Below, piece after piece: positions 32,956 to 42,147 of a stretch of 47,864 nt of DNA. Source of the stretch: Pseudomonas fontis. GTDB taxonomy: Bacteria; Pseudomonadota; Gammaproteobacteria; Pseudomonadales; Pseudomonadaceae. Location of the stretch: assembly GCF_028656955.1 (NCBI RefSeq), contig NZ_JAMDGY010000028.1:1-47864 (forward strand), read 5' to 3'. Under the pieces are notes generated by a model, which saw only the letters and a list, made by a program, of their open reading frames with translations, did not search any database and was not told the origin of the DNA. Numbering within the stretch: position 1 is the first letter of the stretch; each line of letters opens with the position of its first letter. The position numbers were made by a program, and so were the translations under genes.

Positions 32956-32965
32956 GGAGCAGACC

Positions 32966-34021
32966 ATGGACTTTAGTTTCAGCAGCGATCAATTGCTGTT
33001 TCAGGACAACATCCGCAGCTTTCTGCTCAATGAAGTGACCCCAGAACGCCTGCGCGAGCTGTGGCTGGTCGACGGCGGGCGTTGCGATGCGCTCTGGGCG
33101 CAACTGGTGGAACTCGGCCTTAGCGCCATGACCGTGCCGGAGATACACGGCGGCATGGGCATGGATGAGCTGGATTTCATCCTGCTGGCCCAGGAATGCG
33201 GCTATGCCGGGCTGCCGGAGCCGCTGGTGGAAACCATGCTGGTGGGCGTGCCGCTGCTGGTCGGGCTGGATGAGCGCCATGCTGCGCTCAAGCACCACTG
33301 GCTGGCGCGGGTGGCCGAAGGCACTGCGCGCCTGGCCATCGGCGAGCCGGGCAACCCGCTGGTCAGTGATGCACATGTCGCGGACTTGCTGCTGTTGCCC
33401 TATGGCGATGAGGTGCATGCCGTGGAGCGCGCAGCAGTGGGGCTGACCCACAACGCCTCGGTCGACCCGAGCCGGCAACTGTTCCAGGTCGAATGGGCGC
33501 CGAGCGCCGCCACCTGTGTGGCTGAAGGCGAACAGGGGCGGCGACTGTGGGCGGCCGCGTGCAATCGCGGGGCGCTGGCCAATGCAGCGCAACTGCTTGG
33601 GCTGGCCAAGCGCATGGTCGACCTGGCGGTGGACTACACCTTCGAGCGCAAACAGTTCGGCAAGCCGGTCGGTTCGTTCCAGGCGGTCAAGCACCTGATG
33701 GCCAATGTCGCGGTGCAGATCGAGTTCGCCAAGGGGCCGTTGTATCGCGCCGCTTACGCGGTTGCCCACGGCCAGCCCGGCCAGGCGGTGCCGGTGTCGC
33801 ACGCCAAGCTTGCCTGCGCCGAAGCCGCGGCCCTGGCGGCCAAGCATGCAATTCAGGTGCATGGCGCCATGGGGTACACCTGGGAAGTCGACCTGCACCT
33901 GTTCATGAAACGCGCCTGGGCCCTGGACAAGGTTTGGGGCGATCGCGGCCTGCACAAGGCGCGGGTGCGGGCGGCGCTGTTCGACGGCCAGCTGGCGATT
34001 GGCGCCGGCACCACGTTCTGA
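32966..34021 (+). CDS. Acyl-CoA dehydrogenase-like partner subunit (IpdE2-like)
   Basis: This 351-aa protein has the acyl-CoA dehydrogenase fold but a degenerate middle region: the expected SEPxAGSD motif is replaced by IGEPGNPLVSDAHVADLLLL. The C-terminal half is conserved (DYTFERKQFGKPVGSFQAVKHLMAN, QVHGAMGYTWEVDLHLFMKRA). Such degenerate subunits pair with a canonical one and share a single FAD site per heterodimer. GAGGAGC precedes the ATG at 32966, 10 bases after its partner. fadA6 follows after 22 bases. Assignment to IpdE2 is by context. Confidence 0.85.
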   Translation: MDFSFSSDQLLFQDNIRSFLLNEVTPERLRELWLVDGGRCDALWAQLVELGLSAMTVPEIHGGMGMDELDFILLAQECGYAGLPEPLVETMLVGVPLLVGLDERHAALKHHWLARVAEGTARLAIGEPGNPLVSDAHVADLLLLPYGDEVHAVERAAVGLTHNASVDPSRQLFQVEWAPSAATCVAEGEQGRRLWAAACNRGALANAAQLLGLAKRMVDLAVDYTFERKQFGKPVGSFQAVKHLMANVAVQIEFAKGPLYRAAYAVAHGQPGQAVPVSHAKLACAEAAALAAKHAIQVHGAMGYTWEVDLHLFMKRAWALDKVWGDRGLHKARVRAALFDGQLAIGAGTTF

Positions 34022-34043
34022 TTGTTCCTTTGCGAGAGAGACC

Positions 34044-35192
34044 ATGCCTGAAGCCTATATTGTCGATGCCCTGCGCACGCCCACCGGGCGGCGCAAGGGT
34101 GGCTTGAGCCACATCCATGGTGCAGACCTGGGCGCGCACGTGTTGCGCGCGCTGGTCGAGCGCAATGGCATTGCCGATCATGAATACGACGACGTGATTT
34201 TTGGTTGCGTCGACACCATCGGCCCGCTGGCCGGGGACATTGCCCGCACCAGCTGGCTGGCCGCGGGCCTGTCGGACGCCGTGCCGGGCACCACCATCGA
34301 CCGCCAGTGCGGCTCGTCGCAGCAGGCCGTGCACTTTGCCGCCCAGGCGGTGATGAGCGGCACGCAGGATGTAGTGGTTGCCGGCGGTGTGCAGACCATG
34401 ACGCAGATCCCGATTTCCTCGGCAATGACTGCTGCCGAGCCGCTGGGTTTCACTGATCCGTTCAGTGGCTCTGAAGGCTGGGTGCGCCGCTATGGCGCGC
34501 AGCCGCCGACGCAGTTCCGCTCGGCGCAGCGCATTGCCGAGCATTGGGGTTTGAGCCGGGCGGATCTGGAAGCCTATTCACTTGAGTCGCACCAGCGTGC
34601 CTTGCGGGCCATCGAGCAGGGCCGCTTTGCCCGGGAGATCGTACCGTTGGCCGGTGTCGAGCACGACGAAACGCCGCGCCATACCAGCCTGGAGAAGATG
34701 GCCGAACTGGATTACCTGTTCGGCTGCGACCGGGTCACGGCGGCGGTGTCCAGCCAGACCTGCGATGCCGCCAGCGCGCTGTTGATCGTCTCTGAAGCGG
34801 CGCTGCGCCGTTATGGCCTGACCCCGCGGGCACGGATTCATCACCTGAGTGTGCGCGGGGACGATCCGGTGTGGATGCTCACCGCGCCAATCCCGGCCAC
34901 CGCCCATGCGCTCAAGCGTGCGGGAATGACGCTGGCGGACATCGACCGGGTGGAGATCAACGAGGCGTTCGCCTCGGTGGCCATGGCCTGGCTGAAGGAA
35001 ACCGGCTACCCCCATGAGCAGACCAACGTCAACGGCGGCGCGATTGCCTTGGGCCATCCGCTGGGTGCAACCGGCACGCGCTTGATGTGCAGCTTGCTGC
35101 ATGAACTGGAGCGCAGTGGCGGCCGTTATGGCTTGCAAACCATGTGCGAAGGCGGCGGGCAGGCCAACGTGACCATTATCGAGCGGTTGTGA
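34044..35192 (+). CDS. fadA6: FadA6-like thiolase
   Basis: This 382-aa thiolase has the predicted nucleophile Cys89 (IDRQCGSSQQAVHF), His338 (GGAIALGHPLGATG) and Cys368 (MCEGGGQANVTI), which complete the catalytic set. The sequence is very close to FadA6 as I recall it, including GGVQTMTQIPISSAMT, the GRYGLQTMCEGGGxANVTIIERL end and DIDRVEINEAFA. FadA6 performs thiolytic cleavage late in ring C/D degradation. The ATG at 34044 has GAGAGAG upstream; the frame extends to 33999 without support. It sits in the ipd operon, ahead of an SDR gene. Confidence 0.9.
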   Translation: MPEAYIVDALRTPTGRRKGGLSHIHGADLGAHVLRALVERNGIADHEYDDVIFGCVDTIGPLAGDIARTSWLAAGLSDAVPGTTIDRQCGSSQQAVHFAAQAVMSGTQDVVVAGGVQTMTQIPISSAMTAAEPLGFTDPFSGSEGWVRRYGAQPPTQFRSAQRIAEHWGLSRADLEAYSLESHQRALRAIEQGRFAREIVPLAGVEHDETPRHTSLEKMAELDYLFGCDRVTAAVSSQTCDAASALLIVSEAALRRYGLTPRARIHHLSVRGDDPVWMLTAPIPATAHALKRAGMTLADIDRVEINEAFASVAMAWLKETGYPHEQTNVNGGAIALGHPLGATGTRLMCSLLHELERSGGRYGLQTMCEGGGQANVTIIERL

Positions 35193-35215
35193 GCAACCGG
35201 GGCAGGAGAGCGGCG

Positions 35216-36091
35216 ATGCGCCAATGTGAGAATCGAGTAGTGGTCATTACCGGCGCCGGTGGTGGCTTGGGCCGCGCTTATGCGCAGGCGTTTGCGGCCG
35301 AAGGGGCCAGGGTCGTGGTCAACGACATCAACCGCGAGGCCGCGCAGGCGGTGGTTGCGCAGATCGAGGCGCTGGGCGGGGTGGCGGTGGCCAACAGCAA
35401 CGACATCACCCGTTATGACGACGCGGGGCTGATCGTGCGTCAGGCGGTGGAGACCTTTGGTGGGTTGGATGTGCTGGTGAACAACGCTGGCATCTGCCGG
35501 GACCGGATGTTCGCCAGCCTCACCGAGGCGGATTGGGATGCGGTGATCGCGGTGCACCTGAAGGGGCACTTTTGCCTGTCCAGCCATGCCGTGCGTTATT
35601 GGCGCGAGCAGGCCAAGGGTGGGCTGGCGGTGGCGGCGCGGATCATCAACACCAGTTCCGGGGCCGGATTGCAGGGTTCTATCGGGCAGTCCAATTATGC
35701 GGCGGCCAAGGGCGGGATTGCCGCATTGACCCTGGTGCAGGCGGCGGAGCTTGGGCGTTACGGTATCACCGTGAATGCCTTGGCGCCGGCGGCGCGCACA
35801 GGGATGACCGAGGACGTGTTTGCCGAGGTGATGAAGCAGCCGGACCAGGGCTTTGACTACTTTGCCCCGGAGAATGTGGCGCCATTGGTGGTGTGGCTGG
35901 GGTCGACAGCCTCGCAGGCGGTGACTGGGCAGATGTTCGAGGTCGAGGGCGGCAAGGTGTCGATTGCCGACGGCTGGCGGCGCGGGCCGCAGGTGGATAA
36001 CCAGGGGCGCTGGGCGGTGGCTGAGGTGGGGGCTGCGGTGGAGCAGTTGCTCGGGCAGGTGGTGCCGGCGCAGAAGGTGTACGGCAGTTGA
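35216..36091 (+). CDS. SDR-family (3R)-hydroxyacyl-CoA-type dehydrogenase
   Basis: This 291-aa short-chain dehydrogenase has the NAD(P) motif TGAGGGLG (residues 12-19), NNAG (89-92) and a catalytic Ser148/Tyr161/Lys165 set (NTSSGAGL, SNYAAAKGG). The GICRDRMFASLTEADWDAVIAVHLKGHF stretch is typical of the MFE-2/17beta-HSD4-type hydroxyacyl-CoA dehydrogenases found in steroid clusters. It may correspond to Rv3548c of the mycobacterial KstR2 regulon. It is the last gene before array 2, 23 bases after fadA6, with AGGAGA before the ATG at 35216. The substrate is not established. Confidence 0.83.
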   Translation: MRQCENRVVVITGAGGGLGRAYAQAFAAEGARVVVNDINREAAQAVVAQIEALGGVAVANSNDITRYDDAGLIVRQAVETFGGLDVLVNNAGICRDRMFASLTEADWDAVIAVHLKGHFCLSSHAVRYWREQAKGGLAVAARIINTSSGAGLQGSIGQSNYAAAKGGIAALTLVQAAELGRYGITVNALAPAARTGMTEDVFAEVMKQPDQGFDYFAPENVAPLVVWLGSTASQAVTGQMFEVEGGKVSIADGWRRGPQVDNQGRWAVAEVGAAVEQLLGQVVPAQKVYGS

Positions 36092-36102
36092 AGGAAATCG
36101 TG

Positions 36103-37176
36103 GGCGCTGCTGATCAGGGTGGGCGCTGGCTTTGCCAGCGATTGATTGCGCAGCAATCACCGGTGCTGTGTTGACTGCGCCGGCTGCATCGCCGGCAAGG
36201 CCGGCTCCCACACCAGATCGGGGGGCGCTGCTGATCAGGGTGGGCGCTGGCTTTGCCAGCGATTGATTGCGCAGCAATCACAGGTGCTGTGTTGACTGTA
36301 CCGGCCTCATCGCCGGCAAGGCCGGCTCCCACACTAGATCGGGGGCGCTGCTGATCAGGGTGGGCGCTGGCTTTGCCAGCGATTGATTGCGCAGCAATCA
36401 CAGGTGCTGTGTTGACTGTACCGGCCGCATCGCCGGCAAGGCCGGCTCCCACACCAGATCGGGGGGCGCTGCTGATCAGGGTGGGCGCTGGCTTTGCCAG
36501 CGATTGATTGCGCAGCAATCACAGGTGCTGTGTTGACTGTACCGGCCGCATCGCCGGCAAGGCCGGCTCCCACACTAGATCGGGGGCGCTGCTGATCAGG
36601 GTGGGCGCTGGCTTTGCCAGCGATTGATTGCGCGGCAATCACAGGTGCTGTGTTGACTGCGCCGGCTGCATCGCCGGCAAGGCCGGCTCCCACACCAGAT
36701 CGGGGGGGCTGCTGATCAGGCTGGGAGCTGGCTTTGCCAGCGATTGATTGCGCGGCAATCACAGGTGCTGTGTTGACTGCGCCGGCTGCATCGCCGGCAA
36801 GGCCGGCTCCCACACCAGATCGGGGGGCGCTGCTGATCCGGGTGGGCGCTGGCTTTGCCAACGATTGATTGCGCAGCAATCACAGGTGCTGTGTTGACTG
36901 TACCGGCCGCATCGCCGGCAAGGCCGGCTCCCACACTAGATCGGGGGCGCTGCTGATCAGGGTGGGAGCTGGCTTTGCCAGCGATTGATTGCGCAGCAAT
37001 CACAGGTGCTGTGTTGACTGCGCAGGCTGCATCGCCGGCAAGGCCGGCTCCCACACTAGATCGGGGGGCGCTGCTGATCAGGGTGGGAGCTGGCTTTGCC
37101 AGCGATTGATTGCGCAGCAATCACAGGTGCTGTGTTGACTGTACCGGCCTCATCGCCGGCAAGACCGGCTCCCACA
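36103..37176. repeat. Tandem REP-derived array 2, 9 units of 120-122 bp
   Basis: Units begin at about 36103, 36225, 36345, 36466, 36586, 36706, 36827, 36947 and 37068. Each carries a GCTGGCTTTGCCAGC palindrome, a GATTGC-GCA-GCAATC hairpin and an inverted GCCGGCAAGGCCGGCTCCCA core, that is, an inverted REP pair. Length varies only in a G-run of five to seven. Two alleles, TGTACCGGCC and TGCGCCGGCTG, alternate irregularly along the array, a sign of repeated unit duplication or exchange. No gene is seen; long open frames on the minus strand are by-products of the repeats. Confidence 0.95.
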
Positions 37177-37210
37177 GAGATAGGAAGCCCCCCAGCACAT
37201 CGGCTATTCA

Positions 37211-37252
37211 GACTAGGCAAAGCCAACGATTCCGCCCCGCGCACATCCCGCC
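37211..37252 (+). promoter_or_regulatory. Degenerate copy of the steroid-regulon element
   Basis: GACTAG followed after nine bases by ACGATTCCGCCCCGC and CATCCCGCC aligns with the hsaD element (GACTAG ... ACGATGTTGCCCCGC ... GCCCCGC). It lies 43-84 bases before the acyl-CoA dehydrogenase start at 37295, just past array 2. The match is partial. Confidence 0.4.
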
Positions 37253-37294
37253 ACACTCGTCGCCATCTTCGCCAATCGAGTAAAAGGCGCCGCG

Positions 37295-38467
37295 ATGGAA
37301 TTTGCATTCAGCGACGAACAGGAAATGATCCGCAGCTCGGCAGAAGGCTTTCTCGCCGATGTCTGCACCAGCAACGCCACCCGCGCCGCCATGAGCAGCG
37401 CACGCGGCTACGATGAAAACCTCTGGCAACGGCTGTGCAACGAGATGTGCTGGCCCGCGCTGCATATCCCCGAAACCTACGGCGGCTTGGGCCTGGGCTT
37501 TGTCGAACTGACCCTGCTGCTCGAACAGATGGGCCGCCGCCTGCTCTGTTCGCCATTCTTCGCCACCGCCTGCCTGGCAACGCCAGCCTTGCTGTTGCAC
37601 GCCAATCCAACGCAAAAAAGCCACTGGCTGCCACGCATCGCCGAAGGCAGCCTGACCGCCACCCTGGCCTACACCCGCGGCAGCGGCTGGGGCGCCGACG
37701 ACATCCAGGCGACCGTGAGCAAGGAAGGCGACGGTTTCGTGCTGGACGGCCTGTACGGCCAGGTGATCGATGGCGACACCGCCGACCTGCTGATCATCGC
37801 CGCCCGCACCCCCGCTAGCCACGGGGAGGAGGGCATCAGCCTGTTCGTCGTCGAAGCCGCCAACCCCGGCATCGAACGCCAATGGTTACCCACCATGGAC
37901 CAGACCCGCCGCCTCGCGCGCCTGCACTTCAACCGCGTGTACCTCGGCCCCGACGCGCTGCTGGGCCAGGCCGGTGAGGGCTGGCAGGCGCTGGAGCCAG
38001 TGCTGCAACTGGCCTGCATCGGCCTGGCTGCGGAGCAGACGGGTGGCGCGCAACAGTCACTCGACCTGAGCGTGGCCTATATGCAGGAACGCCAGCAGTT
38101 CGGCCGCCCCATCGCCAGCTTCCAGGCCATCAAACACCGCGCCGCCGACATGATGTTGCAGGTCGAGTGCGCGCGCTCGGCGAGCTACTACGCCGCCTGC
38201 GTCGCCCAGGAAGTGCTCGACCCGGAGGGCGATGCCCAAGTCGCCCGCGAACTGCCGCTGGCCGCCGCATTGGCCAAGGCGCAGTGCTCGCAGGCGTACT
38301 TCCACTGTGCGCAGGAGTCGATCCAGCTGCATGGCGGTGTCGGCTTCACCTGGGAGTACGACCCGCATTTGTATTTCAAACGCGCCCGCGCCAGTGAAAG
38401 CTACCTCGGCGCGCCCGCCTGGCACCTGGAACGGATCGCCAGCCTGATTATCGGGGAGCAGCCATGA
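37295..38467 (+). CDS. Acyl-CoA dehydrogenase-like partner subunit of the FadE30-type pair
   Basis: This 390-aa acyl-CoA-dehydrogenase-fold protein has a non-canonical central region: where SEPxAGSD is expected it reads TRGSGWGADDIQATV. The C-terminal part is well kept (AYMQERQQFGRPIASFQAIKHRAADMM, QLHGGVGFTWEYDPHLYFKRA). It is therefore a likely structural partner of the canonical dehydrogenase encoded next, whose start overlaps its stop (ATGA). Comamonas ScdC2 is a plausible counterpart. AAAGG precedes the ATG. It begins the second half of the steroid cluster, behind array 2 and a possible copy of the shared promoter element. Confidence 0.87.
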   Translation: MEFAFSDEQEMIRSSAEGFLADVCTSNATRAAMSSARGYDENLWQRLCNEMCWPALHIPETYGGLGLGFVELTLLLEQMGRRLLCSPFFATACLATPALLLHANPTQKSHWLPRIAEGSLTATLAYTRGSGWGADDIQATVSKEGDGFVLDGLYGQVIDGDTADLLIIAARTPASHGEEGISLFVVEAANPGIERQWLPTMDQTRRLARLHFNRVYLGPDALLGQAGEGWQALEPVLQLACIGLAAEQTGGAQQSLDLSVAYMQERQQFGRPIASFQAIKHRAADMMLQVECARSASYYAACVAQEVLDPEGDAQVARELPLAAALAKAQCSQAYFHCAQESIQLHGGVGFTWEYDPHLYFKRARASESYLGAPAWHLERIASLIIGEQP

Positions 38468-39657
38468 AGATCAGTTTCAGCGAGCAGGACGAGCAGTTTC
38501 GCCAGCAAGTGGCCGACTGGATGGCCGCCAACCTGTGCGGTGAGTTCGAAACCCTGCGCTTTCGCGGTGGCCCGGGCGACGAGCATATGTACCCGCACGA
38601 ACGCAAAGCCTGGGAACGCAAGCTCGCCGAAGGCGGCTGGACCTGCGTGGGCTGGGCGCCGGAACACGGTGGCAAAGGCCTGTCGATCAACCAGCAGGTG
38701 ATCTTCCACGAAGAATACGCCCGCGCCGGCGGCCCCGGCCGCATGGGACATATCGGTGAAGGGCTGGCCGGCCCGACGATTGCCGCGTTTGGCAGTACCG
38801 AGCAGCAACGCCGCTTCCTGCCGGGCATCGTCAATGGCACGGACTTCTGGTGCCAAGGCTATTCCGAGCCGGGCGCAGGCTCTGACCTGGCCAACGTCAA
38901 GACCCGCGCGAGCCTCAATGAACAAGGAGACAACTGGCTGATCAACGGCCAGAAAGTCTGGACCTCGCTGGCGCACGAATCGGACTGGTGCTTCGTCATC
39001 GCCCGCACCGAACCCGGCAGCGTCGGGCACCGTGGCCTGTCGTTCCTGCTGGTGCCAATGGCCCAGCCCGGCATCAGCGTGCGCCCGATCGAGCAATTGA
39101 CCGGCACCTCGGAATTCAACGAAGTGTTCTTTGACGACGCCCGCACCGACGCCAGCAACATCATCGGCCAGCCCGGCGATGGCTGGAAGATCGCCATGGC
39201 GCTGCTGGGTTTTGAACGCGGGGTCTCGACCCTGGGCCAGCAGATGCAGTTCCACAACGAACTGAACGAGATCATCGCCGTGGCCAAGGCCAACGGCGCC
39301 GCCCGTGACCCGGTCCTGCGCCAGCGCCTGGCCGAGGCGTGGTGCGGGCTGCGGGTGATGCGCTACAACTCGCTGCGCATGCTGTCCGGTGCGCAGGACG
39401 GTTCCCTGCGCAAGGAAGCGACCATCTACAAGCTGTTCTGGTCCAGCTGGCACGCCGCCCTCGGCAAGCTGGCCATGGACGTGCTGGGCCCCGAGGCGGA
39501 ACTGCTCGAGGCCGCGCCGTATCAGCTGACCCGGCTGCAATCGCTGTATCTGTTCAGCCGCGCCGACACCCTGTACGGCGGCAGCAACGAGATCCAGCGC
39601 AACATCATCGCCGAGCGCGCCCTGGGCATGCCCCGGGAACCGCGCCTGCGCCCCTGA
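38464..39657 (+). CDS. fadE30: FadE30-like acyl-CoA dehydrogenase (HIP-CoA oxidation)
   Basis: This 397-aa acyl-CoA dehydrogenase has the full signature CQGYSEPGAGSDLANVKTRA, plus GQKVWTSLAHESDWCFV, EFNEVFFDDARTDA, LGFERGVSTLGQQ and the end DTLYGGSNEIQRNIIAER. These segments match FadE30 as I recall it closely. FadE30 starts beta-oxidation of the propionyl side chain of HIP-CoA or its 5-hydroxy form; ScdC1 is the Comamonas analogue. It overlaps its degenerate partner by 4 bases and is followed by ipdF 17 bases on, an order that follows the reaction sequence. Confidence 0.9.
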   Translation: MKISFSEQDEQFRQQVADWMAANLCGEFETLRFRGGPGDEHMYPHERKAWERKLAEGGWTCVGWAPEHGGKGLSINQQVIFHEEYARAGGPGRMGHIGEGLAGPTIAAFGSTEQQRRFLPGIVNGTDFWCQGYSEPGAGSDLANVKTRASLNEQGDNWLINGQKVWTSLAHESDWCFVIARTEPGSVGHRGLSFLLVPMAQPGISVRPIEQLTGTSEFNEVFFDDARTDASNIIGQPGDGWKIAMALLGFERGVSTLGQQMQFHNELNEIIAVAKANGAARDPVLRQRLAEAWCGLRVMRYNSLRMLSGAQDGSLRKEATIYKLFWSSWHAALGKLAMDVLGPEAELLEAAPYQLTRLQSLYLFSRADTLYGGSNEIQRNIIAERALGMPREPRLRP

Positions 39658-39674
39658 TCGCAAGGAGTCATTCG

Positions 39675-40457
39675 ATGTCTACCCCCCACTATGTAGCGGG
39701 CCACGGCCTGCTGCGCGGCAAGTCGGTATTGATTACCGCGGCTGCCGGTTCCGGTATTGGTTTTTCGGCGGCAATGCGCGCAGCCGAGGAAGGCTGCCGG
39801 GCGCTGATGATCAGCGATATCCACGAAGGTCGCGTGCGTGAAGCAGTGGCGAAAATTCGCGAGGCCACGGGGCTCGAGCAGGTGTTCGGCGAGCTGTGCA
39901 ACGTCACCGACGAAACCCAGGTGCAGCGCCTGGTGGCCTGTGCCGAGCGCGACCTGCAAGGGGTCGACGTGCTGATCAACAACGCAGGCCTGGGCGGCTC
40001 CCGCGCGCTGGTGGACATGCCGGACACGGAATGGCAGCGGGTACTCGACGTGACCCTCACCGGCACCATGCGCATGACCCGCGCCATGCTGCCGCACATG
40101 ATGGAGCGCCGCGCCGGGGCCATCGTCAACAACGCCTCGGTGCTGGGCTGGCGGGCGCAGAAGGAGCAGTCGCATTACGCGGCGGCCAAGGCCGGGGTCA
40201 TGGCCTTGACCCGCTGTGCGGCGGTGGAGGCGGCCAGCCATGGCATCCGCATCAACGCGGTCAGCCCAAGCATTGCCCTGCATGACTTCCTCGCCCGCTC
40301 GGCGCCGCAGGCGGTGCTTGAGCAATTGGCGGCCAACGAAGCCTTCGGCCGCGCCGCCGAAGTCTGGGAGGTGGCCAACGTGATGATGTTCCTGGCCAGC
40401 GACTACAGCTCGTACATGACCGGCGAAGTGCTGTCGGTCTCCAGCCAGAGGGCCTGA
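39675..40457 (+). CDS. ipdF: IpdF-like SDR (hydroxyacyl-CoA dehydrogenase of HIP catabolism)
   Basis: This 260-aa short-chain dehydrogenase has TAAAGSGIG (residues 21-29) for the cofactor and Ser155/Tyr168/Lys172 for catalysis. The match to IpdF as I recall it is strong: AGHGLLxGK, NNAGLGGxxxxxDMxDxEWxRVLDVxL, NNASVLGWRAQ, SHYAAAKAGVMALTRC, INAVSPSIA, AFGRAAExWEVA and FLASDYSSYxTGEVxSVS. IpdF oxidises the hydroxyl formed after FadE30 and hydratase action. The start follows AAGGAG by a normal distance. The MaoC gene begins 2 bases after the stop. Confidence 0.92.
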   Translation: MSTPHYVAGHGLLRGKSVLITAAAGSGIGFSAAMRAAEEGCRALMISDIHEGRVREAVAKIREATGLEQVFGELCNVTDETQVQRLVACAERDLQGVDVLINNAGLGGSRALVDMPDTEWQRVLDVTLTGTMRMTRAMLPHMMERRAGAIVNNASVLGWRAQKEQSHYAAAKAGVMALTRCAAVEAASHGIRINAVSPSIALHDFLARSAPQAVLEQLAANEAFGRAAEVWEVANVMMFLASDYSSYMTGEVLSVSSQRA

Positions 40458-40459
40458 AC

Positions 40460-40918
40460 ATGACCCGTGTGTTCGCGACACCGCTGGCCCTGCATGACGC
40501 CGTTGGCGAAGAACTGGGGGTCAGCGACTGGCTGCACATCGAGCAGCCGCGCATCGACCTGTTCGCCGAGGCCAGTGGTGATCACCAGTGGATACACGTC
40601 GACCCGCAGCGCGCGGCCAGCGGGCCGTTCGGTGCCTGCATTGCCCACGGTTACCTGAGCCTGGCGCTGGTCAACCTGTTCCTGCCGCAGATCGTCGACG
40701 TGCGTGGCATTGCCATGGGCGTCAATTACGGCTGCGAAAAAGTGCGCTTTCCGGCCGTGGTGCCGGTGGGCTCGCAGGTGCGCGGCAGTGCGACGTTGGT
40801 CAGTACCGAAACGCTCAACGGTGCGGTGCAGGCGGTAATCCGCGTCACCGTGCAGATTGAAGGCCAGGACCGCCCAGGCTGCGTGGCCGACACCATCAGC
40901 CGCTATTACCCCGCCTGA
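40460..40918 (+). CDS. MaoC-like (R)-specific enoyl-CoA hydratase
   Basis: This 152-aa hot-dog-fold protein has the hydratase motif FAEASGDHQWIHVD with catalytic Asp41 and His46, then GPFGACIAHGYLSLAL. It is expected to hydrate the enoyl-CoA made by the FadE30-type dehydrogenase, before IpdF acts. Single-domain length is normal for MaoC proteins of this kind. It starts 2 bases after ipdF, and the thiolase gene follows at 24 bases. The exact substrate is inferred from position. Confidence 0.86.
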   Translation: MTRVFATPLALHDAVGEELGVSDWLHIEQPRIDLFAEASGDHQWIHVDPQRAASGPFGACIAHGYLSLALVNLFLPQIVDVRGIAMGVNYGCEKVRFPAVVPVGSQVRGSATLVSTETLNGAVQAVIRVTVQIEGQDRPGCVADTISRYYPA

Positions 40919-40942
40919 GTGCAGGCATTCGAGGATTCGAAC

Positions 40943-42145
40943 ATGAAAGAAGCGGTAATTGTTTCTACTGCGCGCACCCCGATCGGCAAGGCCTTTCGCG
41001 GTGCCTTCAACGACACTGAAGCGCCGGCGTTGGGCGGGCATGTGGTGCGCGAGGCGGTGCGCCGCGCAGGCATCGACCCGGCAGAAGTGGACGATGTGAT
41101 CATCGGCGCAGCGGCCCAGCAGGGCACCCAGTCCTACAACCTGGGGCGCTTGTGCGCGACGGCGGCGGGGTTGCCGACGTCGGTGTCCGGCATGGCAGTC
41201 GAGCGCCAGTGCGCGTCGGGGCTGATGAGCATTGCCGTGGCGGCGCAGGGCATCCTCTGTGGTGACCTGGAGATTGCCGTCGCCGGGGGCCTGGAGTCCA
41301 TTTCGCTGGTGCAGAACAAGCACAAGAACCTCTACCGCAACCAGTCCAGCGCGGTGCTGGAGCACGACCCGCGCGCCTATATCCCGATGATTGAAACCGG
41401 TGAGGTGGTTGCTCAGCGTTACGGCATTTCGCGGCTGGAGCAGGACCTCTACAGCGTGCAGAGCCAGCAGCGTACGGCCTTGGCGCAGGCAGCCGGGTTG
41501 TTTGACCGGGAACTGGCACCGCTGGCCATGCGCAAGGCGCTGTTCGACAAGGCCAGCGGCGAAACCCGCTACGAGACCGTGACCCTGCTGCAGGATGAAT
41601 GCAATCGCGCCGATACCACCCTGGAAAGCCTGTCAGCGTTGGAGCCGGTATGGCCGGGCGGCCAGTGGAGCGGCACGGGGCGCAGCATTACTGCGGGCAA
41701 TGCCTCGCAGCTGTCTGATGGCGCGTCGGCCTCGGTGCTGATGAGTGCGCGCATGGCCGAGCAACGTGGGCTAGCGCCACTGGGGATCTATCGCGGGATC
41801 ACGGTGGCGGGCTGCAACGCCGACGAAATGGGTATCGGCCCGGTGTATGCGATCCCCAAGCTGCTCAAGCGCCATGGTTTGACGGTGGCGGATATCGGCT
41901 TGTGGGAGATCAACGAGGCGTTCGCCTGCCAGGTGGTGTATTGCCGCGATACCCTGGGCATCGACAATGAGCGTTTGAACGTCAATGGCGGGGCGATTGC
42001 CATTGGGCATCCGTTCGGGATGTCGGGTGCACGGATGGTCGGGCATGCCTTGATCGAGGGTAAGCGACGTGGTTTGCGCTATGTGGTCGTGAGCATGTGC
42101 ATTGGCGGTGGCATGGGCGCCGCCGCATTGTTCGAGGTGGCGTGA
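40943..42145 (+). CDS. Acetyl-CoA acetyltransferase (thiolase)
   Basis: This 400-aa thiolase has predicted Cys90 ([15 protein letters not shown]), His356 ([15 protein letters not shown]) and Cys386 ([11 protein letters not shown]). It belongs to a different thiolase subgroup from the FadA6-like gene, so the cluster encodes two thiolases for two cleavage steps. Next to fadE30, maoC and ipdF it should complete shortening of the HIP-CoA side chain; ScdF is a possible counterpart. The ATG at 40943 is chosen over an upstream extension at 40919. The isomerase gene follows after 2 bases. Confidence 0.87.
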   Translation: MKEAVIVSTARTPIGKAFRGAFNDTEAPALGGHVVREAVRRAGIDPAEVDDVIIGAAAQQGTQSYNLGRLCATAAGLPTSVSGMAVERQCASGLMSIAVAAQGILCGDLEIAVAGGLESISLVQNKHKNLYRNQSSAVLEHDPRAYIPMIETGEVVAQRYGISRLEQDLYSVQSQQRTALAQAAGLFDRELAPLAMRKALFDKASGETRYETVTLLQDECNRADTTLESLSALEPVWPGGQWSGTGRSITAGNASQLSDGASASVLMSARMAEQRGLAPLGIYRGITVAGCNADEMGIGPVYAIPKLLKRHGLTVADIGLWEINEAFACQVVYCRDTLGIDNERLNVNGGAIAIGHPFGMSGARMVGHALIEGKRRGLRYVVVSMCIGGGMGAAALFEVA

Positions 42146-42147
42146 GC

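Noticed and set aside
36103..37176. Long open frames on the minus strand through array 2, with repeated segments such as MLRNQSLAKPAPT
   Set aside because: They arise because the repeat unit lacks stops in those frames. The repeated peptide has no start signal and is read directly from REP palindromes, so a repeat protein is unlikely.
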